NCBI RefSeq assembly: GCF_027571385.1
Contig: NZ_CP085636.1
Span: 4,530,001 to 4,594,000 of the forward strand
Origin: Shewanella sp. MTB7
GTDB lineage: Bacteria > Pseudomonadota > Gammaproteobacteria > Enterobacterales > Shewanellaceae
Direction of reading: 5' to 3'
Length of the DNA stretch: 64,000 bases
Both the position numbers and the translations under genes were made by a program. Shown here piece by piece: positions 56,600 to 64,000 of this stretch (position 1 is its first letter; each line of letters begins with the position of its first letter). The notes beneath the pieces were generated by a model, which ran no database searches, had not been told where the DNA came from, and saw only the letters and a list, made by a program, of their open reading frames with translations.

Positions 56600-59440
56600 T
56601 TAATCTGCCTTTTTATACTCAGTATATGCTTCACCTTGGGTCAACCAACTCGGTGCAGGTTCTCCTTTAAGGTAATGACCGAAATATTCCATCATACGAA
56701 TACTATAATCGAGTTTATTGGGGTACTTTTTGAGATGATGAGGTTCATCTTCATATTGTAAAAAGACCACATCTTTACCCGCACGACGCATGGCAAGATA
56801 AAGCTCAATCCCTTGCTCCCACGGCACGGCATCATCTTTATCACCAAACATTATCATCATAGGAGTCTTAATACGCTCAGCATAGAAGATAGGTGAGTTC
56901 TCGATATATTTTTGTGGTGCCCTAAATAGACTCTCACCGATACGGCTTTGCCCTGTCTCATACTGGAACTGACGTGCTAAACCACTGCCGTGTCTTATTC
57001 CGCTATAAGCACTGGTCATGTTCGATACCGGAGCACCGGTAACAGCAGCCTTAAATATATGCGTTTGTGTCACAGCAAAAGCAGTCTGATACCCACCCCA
57101 TGAATGCCCTTGAATACCAATAGCATCTGGATCTGCCACACCCATCTCGATAATTTTCTGCACACCAGAGGTTAGTGCCTGCACCGATGTAGCACCGGGA
57201 TACCCCACCTCAAAACGAATATCGGGTAGGAAGATGGCGTAGCCATTATCAGCATACCAAGCAAAGTTAGGTCTGTGATTGAGCTTCATCGAAGGAAAAG
57301 CGTTCAGTCTGTCACTCATAAAGCGATAAAAATAAACCAGCACAGGGTAACGCTTGCCCTCAACATAGTTCGTTGGCTTAATAAGCACACCATCGAGCGG
57401 CTGACCGTCACCGTTTGTCCAGTGTACTAGCTCAGATTCACCCCAATTAAATTGACGCTTTTGAACATCTAAATCGGTTTGACGCTCAGCTTTCTGAGGC
57501 GCCGAATAATCCGCACTATACAGATCAGGGAAAAGATCATAACGCTCTTTTGAAAAGACAATCGTCTGTGCATCTTCACTGCGGACTAATGTCTTTAACT
57601 TATAATCACCTTCCATCAAGGTAATGACACCAGAGGTGCCTAACTTCGCCTGATAATAACCATCACCTTTGGTTCTTTCGTTATAGCCATGCAATAGCAC
57701 AGCTTGATTACTGGCTAATACAGCAGGCTTATTTTCATCTTTAACTAAACCGGTCACCCGATACTGAATTCCCTGTTTGCGCCCTTTTCCTGCCGTTAGT
57801 TTAAAGCCCTCTAGAGAAGCGGTGTTCATCTGCCAGATATCATACTTATCGTAAATCAGCAGACCCCCATCATTTTCCAACCAAGGGCCAAAACCATAGC
57901 CTGGAGCATTAGAGGGATAATCATGATCTTCATCGGCAAACGAGACCGTTAAACCTTTGGTTAAATTATGGCGACGAGCTTGAGAGACTTGATACAGGTA
58001 TACATCACCCTGTTGATAATACGCAGCGAAACGTCCGTTTGGAGACAAACTAGGAGCTTGACTACTGGGTTGTTGAACCAAGATTGAAGTCTTGTACCCG
58101 GTATTAAGATCAATAAGATAATAATCACGATAGAATCCCGCCCAGGTGATCATCTTGCGATACGGGATATCTGAGCTGCCAATAACAAAGCGCGATTGCT
58201 CCTGCAGGTCTACATCAGGAACGACCGTGTCAGCGAGCTGAACTAAGTTATTTCCCTTAAGGTGTAACACCGCTAGATAGGTACGCTTCTGCTCTTTTTT
58301 GTATTGTTTAATCTCATTCGGTTTAATACGGGCATCTTCTCCATGCCAAATCCTCAAACCGCGCTGTCCAGTGACAACCTCTTGATCAAACAAGTCATCT
58401 TGTGTTGCTATCTTTTTAAGTTCTACTTGCTGACTCACCTGAGGCACCCGTCCAAAGAAGAGTCGTTTGCTATCCTCAGAGAAACGGAGTTGGGTGTAAC
58501 GATTCAACTTCCAACCTTTAGATACTGGTGCAGGTTTTACATCTCCAGTTGCAATGTCTAACAGCGAAAGGTGGTAATCACGGCCATAAGGCGCTTGCTT
58601 ACTATCACCATGGGTGAAGGCAATATATTTTCCATCTTCACTTAAAGAGACTTCACCAATCTGCTGATTATTGAACTGGCGAACTACCTCTTTGGTATTA
58701 CTCTCTAAAGACACCAACACCAACTGATGTTTCTTAGCCTTGGTATCGTTACTCGCTAACACAAGATGATGACCCACTTTGTCGAAATAGAAGCGATTTA
58801 CATTCGCTACTTTCTGACTTGCGCCGGTTTTAAGCGCCACTAAAGTAAAATCACTGCCCTTATCAAATTTATCGACCTTGGTCTTTTTCTCTTTATTCTC
58901 TGTTGACTGTCCTACAGCAGCCTTGTCTTTATCATCGCTGTTATCGGCTTCTTCTGGCTCAAACCAAACAGCTAAATGCGTTCCGGATTGATTAAAACTA
59001 AACTCTTTTACACGTTCAAAGTGTTGCTCTTTGCCTGTCTGAGTATCGAGCAGTGTCATGCCTGATTTGAGTTTTTCTCTCTCTTTGCTCAATGCCACTT
59101 CTTTTTCTAATAATGGCGTATCGATAACAAAAGCGACAAAACGACCGTCATGACTGATCTGCGGTTTTGAACCACCATCGACGATAAATGCCTGAGATGA
59201 AGTCAATGATTTAACTAAACCATGGCTATCGCCACGATCCGGTGCAACTTCAACCGCTAATACATTACCCTGAGTAGAAACCACAGGTTGCTTTAACGAT
59301 TCAAATTTCATGATCTCGTTGGTTGTCATTGTTTTAAGATGAGATTGTGAGTCCTTTGCAGCATAAGCGCTAACAGAGACTATACTTACAGCAGCAAGCA
59401 ATAAATATGTGATGGATAGTGACTTCAAGGTCTTCCTCAT
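56600..59440 (-). CDS. secreted S9-family (prolyl oligopeptidase type) peptidase
   Basis: A 946-residue exported serine peptidase. Signal peptide 1-27 (cleaved near AYA-AKD). Residues about 50-650 form a beta-propeller of WD-like blades with a lysine- and glutamate-rich insert near 170-195. The catalytic alpha/beta hydrolase domain (about 690-930) has Ser780 in GHSWGGY, Asp in FGDKDDAVPW and His in DEPHHLKKYPN. It probably trims peptides in the periplasm. At over 900 residues it is longer than classic prolyl oligopeptidases and belongs with the large S9 group common in marine gammaproteobacteria. Confidence 0.87.
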   Translation of the reverse strand: MRKTLKSLSITYLLLAAVSIVSVSAYAAKDSQSHLKTMTTNEIMKFESLKQPVVSTQGNVLAVEVAPDRGDSHGLVKSLTSSQAFIVDGGSKPQISHDGRFVAFVIDTPLLEKEVALSKEREKLKSGMTLLDTQTGKEQHFERVKEFSFNQSGTHLAVWFEPEEADNSDDKDKAAVGQSTENKEKKTKVDKFDKGSDFTLVALKTGASQKVANVNRFYFDKVGHHLVLASNDTKAKKHQLVLVSLESNTKEVVRQFNNQQIGEVSLSEDGKYIAFTHGDSKQAPYGRDYHLSLLDIATGDVKPAPVSKGWKLNRYTQLRFSEDSKRLFFGRVPQVSQQVELKKIATQDDLFDQEVVTGQRGLRIWHGEDARIKPNEIKQYKKEQKRTYLAVLHLKGNNLVQLADTVVPDVDLQEQSRFVIGSSDIPYRKMITWAGFYRDYYLIDLNTGYKTSILVQQPSSQAPSLSPNGRFAAYYQQGDVYLYQVSQARRHNLTKGLTVSFADEDHDYPSNAPGYGFGPWLENDGGLLIYDKYDIWQMNTASLEGFKLTAGKGRKQGIQYRVTGLVKDENKPAVLASNQAVLLHGYNERTKGDGYYQAKLGTSGVITLMEGDYKLKTLVRSEDAQTIVFSKERYDLFPDLYSADYSAPQKAERQTDLDVQKRQFNWGESELVHWTNGDGQPLDGVLIKPTNYVEGKRYPVLVYFYRFMSDRLNAFPSMKLNHRPNFAWYADNGYAIFLPDIRFEVGYPGATSVQALTSGVQKIIEMGVADPDAIGIQGHSWGGYQTAFAVTQTHIFKAAVTGAPVSNMTSAYSGIRHGSGLARQFQYETGQSRIGESLFRAPQKYIENSPIFYAERIKTPMMIMFGDKDDAVPWEQGIELYLAMRRAGKDVVFLQYEDEPHHLKKYPNKLDYSIRMMEYFGHYLKGEPAPSWLTQGEAYTEYKKAD

Positions 59441-59727
59441 TTTTCTTATTTTAGTGAAGTAGGCTGAGTGATAACTTTTAATTATTCGGCTTTTATTAGA
59501 CTAAAGTAGACTTTTTTAACCTTTAACGATCAATCATCGCCATAAGCCCTCTTTAATGCAAGTTACACTATATAAAAAAACGTGAGACTGCTCACTATTT
59601 CCTGTGAAAAATGTGTAAAAGTGTTTAAAATAAAGAGGTAGATTATAATAAATCATATTAAATCATCTCGCTGTGTCTTTTGACATGGTCAGACAATAGC
59701 AGTACAACGAAACGTTGAAGGACTCTC

Positions 59728-60735
59728 ATGTCAAAAAGAACTATAACCGTGATCCCTGGTGATGGGATTGGACCTAGTATTATCGATGCCGCAATAAAAA
59801 TTCTTGATAAAGCTGGTTGTGATTTTGAATACGAGTTTGCTGATGCTGGTTTAGTCGCCCTTGAGAAACAAGGTGAATTATTGCCTCAGCGTACTCTTGA
59901 TATGATAGAGAAAAACCGTATAACGCTTAAAGGTCCCTTAACCACCCCTGTGGGCGAAGGTTTTACCTCTATCAATGTCTCACTACGTAAAAAATTCAGC
60001 CTCTACGCTAATATTCGTCCGGTCTTGTCCTTTAAGGGCACTCAGGCTCGCTACGAAAATATTGATATCATCACCGTTCGAGAAAACACTGAAGGTATGT
60101 ATTCAGGTTTAGGGCAGACCGTTTCTGAGGACGGCTCAACGGCTGAAGCGACCAGTATCATTACTCGTCAAGGTGCAGAACAGATCACGGTTTTTGCTTA
60201 CGAACTCGCTCGTAAAGAAAACCGTAAGAAAGTCACTATCGTACACAAAGCAAATATCATGAAGTCGACCTCAGGCCTGTTCTTGAAAGTCGCCCGCGAA
60301 GTGAGTTTGCGCTACCCAGACATCATCACAGAAGAGATGATTGTCGATGCAACCTGTATGAAGCTAGTTATGAATCCTGAAAACTTTGACGTTATGGTAA
60401 CGACCAACCTATTTGGCGATATCCTATCTGATCTGTGTGCAGGTCTTGTCGGAGGTCTAGGCATGGCGCCTGGCGCCAACATAGGTAAAGATACCGCAAT
60501 TTTCGAAGCAGTACACGGCAGTGCTCCTGATATTGCGGGTAAAAACCTAGCTAACCCTACTTCAGTAATTTTAGCGTCAATCCAGATGCTTGAATATTTG
60601 GGGATGGCTGATAAAGCTGAACTCATTCGTGCTGCGGTTACTGCAGTTATTGCTGAAGGCGACCGGACGACCCGTGATCTTGGTGGTACCCATGGTACAA
60701 CTGATTTCACTCAAGCAGTTATCGATCGCCTATAA
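59728..60735 (+). CDS. NAD-dependent isocitrate dehydrogenase type protein
   Basis: A 335-residue enzyme of the isocitrate/isopropylmalate dehydrogenase family. GDGIGPSI, the substrate arginines in TSINVSLRKKFSLYANIRPVLSF, ITVRENTEGMYSG, the lysine in HKANIMK and the metal aspartates in NLFGDILSDL are all present. EAVHGSAPDIAGKNLANPT lies near the cofactor site. Length and wording fit the NAD-type, short isocitrate dehydrogenases; TTPVGEGF with a serine at the phosphate site favours isocitrate over isopropylmalate. It catalyses oxidative decarboxylation to 2-oxoglutarate in the TCA cycle. A GAAGGA lies before the ATG. Confidence 0.87.
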   Translation: MSKRTITVIPGDGIGPSIIDAAIKILDKAGCDFEYEFADAGLVALEKQGELLPQRTLDMIEKNRITLKGPLTTPVGEGFTSINVSLRKKFSLYANIRPVLSFKGTQARYENIDIITVRENTEGMYSGLGQTVSEDGSTAEATSIITRQGAEQITVFAYELARKENRKKVTIVHKANIMKSTSGLFLKVAREVSLRYPDIITEEMIVDATCMKLVMNPENFDVMVTTNLFGDILSDLCAGLVGGLGMAPGANIGKDTAIFEAVHGSAPDIAGKNLANPTSVILASIQMLEYLGMADKAELIRAAVTAVIAEGDRTTRDLGGTHGTTDFTQAVIDRL

Positions 60736-60757
60736 ATTTAGTCGAAACTATACCAGT

Positions 60758-60792
60758 AAAAAGGCCCTATGCTTTCACATAGGGCCTTTTTT
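60758..60792. terminator. bidirectional terminator, isocitrate dehydrogenase / rlmM
   Basis: AGGCCCTATG pairs with CATAGGGCCT over a short loop, with A and T runs on either side, between two convergent genes. Confidence 0.85.
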
Positions 60793-60824
60793 ATAAAATT
60801 GTATTTCATCCTAAGACAAACTAA

Positions 60825-61904
60825 CTAAACTTGAGTCGGATTCAGACTCAAATAAACCGTCACTTCATCACGATCATGATAAAGGTGCTTACATTTGATC
60901 GAGAAGTTCTTTATTTCATTCTCTTTAAGCACGGCAGCCATGGTTTCCAGCATAATAGTCACGTCTTGATAGCGGCTCTTCATCGGCAACTTAAGGTTAA
61001 ACATCGCCTCTTTAAACCAACCATTAATCGCCCATGCTTCAATTAGTTCAGCAACACGAGATGGTTTTTCAATCATGTCACAAACTAACCAGTAGATATT
61101 CTTACGTGGTGGCTCAAAACGGAAACCATCGGCCTGATAATGTTTAACCTGTCCGGTCTCCATTAAACGTTCATCCATCGCGCCATTATCAACCGCTGCG
61201 ACAAACATGCCGCGACGCACTAACTGATATGTCCAACCACCAGGACAAGCCCCTAAGTCAACAGCATTCATACCACTGCTTAATCTTAGCTCATGCTCTT
61301 CTTCTGGAATAAAGTGGATAAACGCTTCATCAAGTTTAAGTGTTGAACGACTGGGTGCATCACTGGCCATTTTCAGTCTTGGGATCCCCATTGGATAGGG
61401 AGAGCTATTGTTACTAAAAGAAAAGCCAACATAAGCCGTACCAGCTGCGATAAAGCAAACATGAATGATAGGGCGACTACAGCTCTCTTTTCTGAGTAAG
61501 TTACCGGCACTCTTCAATTTCTGTCTTAAAGGAACGGTAAACTTACGACAGAAAGCGGTTCGCTCTTTCGCTTCATTGGTGTCAGGAGTTTCAACTCTCA
61601 GCTCGCCCGCATTTCTAACATCTGATAACGCTTGCATAATAGGCGTGATCCGATCGTTTTCGGGTAAGTTTTTCAGCAGCTCTTTCGCGGCAAACATCTG
61701 TCTGGCAAAAATGAGCGAATCCAATTTAATTTTTTGCGCCAAGATAGTGGCATCACCAGGGGTAAAACACTGGAAAATTACATAGCCATCTTTTTTATTG
61801 GTTTTAACAAAACCACCAATATTGAGTTCTGCAGCACGATGTTGTATCTCAGCTGCACACTCTTTTTCATAGCCTGAACGGCAATATAAAAATAGGTTGA
61901 TCAT
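60825..61904 (-). CDS. rlmM: 23S rRNA 2'-O-ribose methyltransferase RlmM
   Basis: A 359-residue enzyme that methylates the ribose of C2498 in 23S rRNA. An N-terminal THUMP-like domain (about 1-165) precedes the Rossmann methyltransferase domain with SAM motif DLGACPGGWTYQLVRRG (about 220-236) and AAVDNGAMDERLM. The catalytic lysine is in MFNLKLPMKSRYQD. AGGA seven bases before the ATG supports the start. It is the last gene of the gcvA-side group, as in E. coli, with 117 bp to the DUF423 gene. Confidence 0.92.
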   Translation of the reverse strand: MINLFLYCRSGYEKECAAEIQHRAAELNIGGFVKTNKKDGYVIFQCFTPGDATILAQKIKLDSLIFARQMFAAKELLKNLPENDRITPIMQALSDVRNAGELRVETPDTNEAKERTAFCRKFTVPLRQKLKSAGNLLRKESCSRPIIHVCFIAAGTAYVGFSFSNNSSPYPMGIPRLKMASDAPSRSTLKLDEAFIHFIPEEEHELRLSSGMNAVDLGACPGGWTYQLVRRGMFVAAVDNGAMDERLMETGQVKHYQADGFRFEPPRKNIYWLVCDMIEKPSRVAELIEAWAINGWFKEAMFNLKLPMKSRYQDVTIMLETMAAVLKENEIKNFSIKCKHLYHDRDEVTVYLSLNPTQV

Positions 61905-62021
61905 TGGAATTCCTGAAGCGAGCCAAAAGGCATGTAATGCCTAAAATAACGGCCATCAAATCGATAATGGCCGCTATTCTACACTTTATAGATTGTGAAT
62001 ACGATTTAAACAAGCTAAGCC

Positions 62022-62411
62022 TTAATCGTTGAGTTCAACCACTCTATTACGCCACACGGTAAGCGCAATCAACAACCAAGCAACTAAGAAACAAACACCG
62101 CCTATTGGCGTGATAGGTCCAGTCCACTTAGTACCAAGCAAAGCATAAACATACAAAGAACCTGAAAATAAGATAATACCCACAATGAACAGATAACCAG
62201 CCCAATCTAGCAAGCGAGAGCTAAACCAATGACCAGCAAATGCAACGACAATCAACGCGAAGGTATGGTAGAACTGATATTCCACCCCTAAATTAAAAAT
62301 GGCAATCATCTCAGGAGATGCCACATTTTTTAATCCGTGAGCCCCAAATGCACCTAGCGCCACAGAGATAAATCCACTTAACGCCGCCAACAATAGAAAA
62401 CCTTTACGCAT
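62022..62411 (-). CDS. DUF423 (YgdD-type) inner-membrane protein
   Basis: A 129-residue protein with four transmembrane helices (about 5-24, 42-62, 70-91 and 98-121) and the family start LLAALSGFISVALGAFGAHGLK. Its function is unknown. The start codon overlaps the stop of the upstream hydrolase gene by 8 bp, so the two are translationally coupled. In E. coli the homologue ygdD also lies between gcvA and rlmM. Confidence 0.88.
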   Translation of the reverse strand: MRKGFLLLAALSGFISVALGAFGAHGLKNVASPEMIAIFNLGVEYQFYHTFALIVVAFAGHWFSSRLLDWAGYLFIVGIILFSGSLYVYALLGTKWTGPITPIGGVCFLVAWLLIALTVWRNRVVELND

Positions 62412-63081
62412 CCAGCCCCCGAATAAAATTAATACAATGAGAAATAGCAGTGTCTAGATTAGCCTCTTCGGTCGTGCCTGACGACTTCCTAGGCACAAAA
62501 CTATGATCGCCATCCATTAACCAATGTCGCTGAGCCTTTTGCATCACAGGCCAAGTTTCGACCAATTCTTTACCACCAAATTTATCTCTCTCTCCTTGAA
62601 TAATACACAAAGGAGCAGTGCATAACTCAATCGGGGCGAGTCTTGGCTCTCCGCCTTTTAACGGAATAAAGGGGTAACCTAAACAGATAACGCCATCAAC
62701 TACTGTTTGCTCAGCCACAATGACCGCCATACGCCCCCCCATGGACTTCCCCATCAGAACAATACGCTTAGGAGTATATTCAGCTTTAATCGCTGCTATA
62801 TGTAGATTAAAGTCTTTGAGCAATTTAGGTGCTCTATCTGGAGGACGTCGTTTACCATCAATGGCATTGGCACGCATATAAGGTAAATTAAAACGAATAA
62901 CACCAATATCGGCCTGCTGACTTAACCCCTTTGCCATCTTATTCATAAAATCAGTCGTCATATTAGCGCCTGCACCATGAGTAAAAATAACCAGAGTCTC
63001 CCCTACCTCACCATCAATAATGCACTGACTCTCTAACAAACCTTGAGCTTCTAAAGAGGTTTTAACCAGGAAGTAACTCAC
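62404..63081 (-). CDS. small alpha/beta hydrolase (KANL3/Tex30-like)
   Basis: A 225-residue protein taken from a GTG with GGAG eight bases upstream; an in-frame TTG at 63099 is the alternative start. TFTHGAGAN-like sequence (IFTHGAGANMTTDFM) gives the oxyanion loop, MGKSMGGRMA the nucleophile serine, GERDKFGG the acid and DGDHSFVPR the histidine, so the triad is complete. Such proteins belong to the dienelactone hydrolase-like group; no substrate is known. It overlaps gcvA upstream by about 20 bp and the DUF423 gene downstream by 8 bp. Confidence 0.8.
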   Translation of the reverse strand: MSYFLVKTSLEAQGLLESQCIIDGEVGETLVIFTHGAGANMTTDFMNKMAKGLSQQADIGVIRFNLPYMRANAIDGKRRPPDRAPKLLKDFNLHIAAIKAEYTPKRIVLMGKSMGGRMAVIVAEQTVVDGVICLGYPFIPLKGGEPRLAPIELCTAPLCIIQGERDKFGGKELVETWPVMQKAQRHWLMDGDHSFVPRKSSGTTEEANLDTAISHCINFIRGLDA

Positions 63082-63973
63082 TGCGCGACTCCTCCTCAAA
63101 CATATCTAACATCCACTCTCTAAAGGCTGCCACTTTACCGATATCTGAATGGTTTTGCTGACACACAAGATAATAAGCATCTTTGCTGACCAACACTTCA
63201 GGGAAAGGGCAGACGAGTCGTCCTGCTTTAATGTCAGGTCTAGCGAGAACACTGTAACCTAATGCCACCCCTTGACCGTGTGCTGCAGCTTGAAGCACAA
63301 GTGAGGAATGACTGAAAATAGGGCCATGATTCACATTAATATCATTAATCCCACACTGCTTAAACCAAGCCTGCCAATCGTGTCGTCCCATATCATGTAA
63401 TAACGTGTGATATTTCAGATCACTAGGCTTCTCAAGTGGTTTAGGACCAGTGAGTAACATGGGAGAACAAACTGGAATTAACACCTCATTTTTCAACTTA
63501 TCAGCTCTTAGACCGGGCCAATTACCCTGCCCATAATAGATAGCAACATCCACATCATCAGACAGAGAGCCTCCTTCATCATCAACCGCTTTGATGCGCA
63601 CATCAATATCAGGGTTTTTTTCACTAAATTTCGCTAATCTAGGCACTAACCACTGAATAGCAAAACTGGGTGAAGTACTGACTGTGAGTGAGCCAATGGC
63701 ACTTCTGGCTAACAATCTGTTCGTCGCTTCGGCTAATTGAACAAATATATCTTTAATATCTAAAAAGTAGCTTTGTCCCTCTTCAGTAAGTAGAAGAGAA
63801 CGATTCTTTCGACGGAATAATTTTAAACCAAGATACTCCTCTAGCGCCTTAATTTGATGACTTACAGCAGCTTGAGTTACAAACAACTCTTCGGCGGCAC
63901 GAGTAAAGCTGAGGTGTCTTGCAGCTGCTTCAAAAGCTTTTACTGAATTTAAGGGCGGTAAGCGTCTAGACAT
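63062..63973 (-). CDS. gcvA: LysR-family regulator GcvA
   Basis: A 303-residue LysR-type regulator. The N-terminal winged helix (about 5-65, LNSVKAFEAAARHLSFTRAAEELFVTQAAVSHQIKALEEYLG) is followed by a two-lobe effector domain (about 90-295). Wording and the downstream order (DUF423 gene, rlmM) match E. coli GcvA, which controls the glycine cleavage genes and the small RNA GcvB. AGGGAT lies before the ATG. Only 27 bp remain upstream in the window, so its promoter and any divergent neighbour are not visible. Confidence 0.85.
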   Translation of the reverse strand: MSRRLPPLNSVKAFEAAARHLSFTRAAEELFVTQAAVSHQIKALEEYLGLKLFRRKNRSLLLTEEGQSYFLDIKDIFVQLAEATNRLLARSAIGSLTVSTSPSFAIQWLVPRLAKFSEKNPDIDVRIKAVDDEGGSLSDDVDVAIYYGQGNWPGLRADKLKNEVLIPVCSPMLLTGPKPLEKPSDLKYHTLLHDMGRHDWQAWFKQCGINDINVNHGPIFSHSSLVLQAAAHGQGVALGYSVLARPDIKAGRLVCPFPEVLVSKDAYYLVCQQNHSDIGKVAAFREWMLDMFEEESRSELLPG

Positions 63974-64000
63974 AGTGATCCCTGTCTTGTTTTTTAATTA

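Overview
The window looks like the chromosome of a marine, fairly AT-rich gammaproteobacterium close to Shewanella. Grounds: PpnN and Xni lie close together, gcvA is followed by a DUF423 gene and rlmM as in enterobacteria, and there is a DUF3192 protein, a YfaZ-like outer-membrane protein, a Shewanella/Vibrio-type porin, an M61 PDZ peptidase and many secreted proteases. The genus is inferred from protein style, not from a marker gene. No rRNA, tRNA or CRISPR array was seen.

Layout. 0.1-8.8 kb: a MerR regulator, then a two-gene operon for 2-oxoacid oxidation, a 1681-residue pyruvate:ferredoxin oxidoreductase fusion followed 2 nt later by a GltD/NfnA-type flavoprotein fusion. 8.8-18.8 kb is a worn accessory stretch: a small membrane protein, a cupin, a Y1/REP-type transposase abutting an N-terminally truncated alpha/beta hydrolase, an old-yellow-enzyme dienoyl-CoA reductase type protein, a tandem pair of DUF1003 proteins, an HdeA-like protein, a VOC protein, a frameshifted IS4-family transposase and a frameshifted membrane-anchored protein. 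19-23.4 kb: a secreted class 3 lipase and a secreted PKD/PPC serine protease. 23.7-29.9 kb: three secreted or lipid-anchored sulfatases in one operon, with a divergent double-winged-helix GntR regulator and a 22-bp perfect palindrome between them. 30.2-38.9 kb: an RNA m5C methyltransferase, an acetoacetate-decarboxylase/FAD-oxidoreductase fusion, a 7TM GGDEF protein, a YfaZ-like protein and a glutathione peroxidase.

38.9-48.5 kb is the most interesting part. Two intergenic regions, on either side of an M1 aminopeptidase and a short M9-like peptidase, each hold two predicted small RNA genes. All four have a sigma-E-type promoter (GAAC-like -35, exactly 16 nt, TCNNA -10), a shared core of the type GTTCATCA...TCTCC, a second shared motif CTAGCGC, and a rho-independent terminator. 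The core is complementary for 8-11 nt to the start codon region of the porin mRNA at 47.3 kb. This makes a MicA/RybB/VrrA-like envelope-stress RNA family the simplest reading. Next to it lie phoB, phoR and pstS with a clear Pho box before pstS, and the porin gene upstream of phoB.

47.6-64 kb is mostly housekeeping: rdgC, an M61 peptidase, a diguanylate cyclase, ppnN, xni, a DUF3192 protein, a ygfF pseudogene with an internal deletion, a membrane methyltransferase-like protein, an S9 peptidase, NAD-type isocitrate dehydrogenase, rlmM, a DUF423 protein, a small hydrolase and gcvA. Functions are inferred from motifs and family knowledge; no database search was possible.
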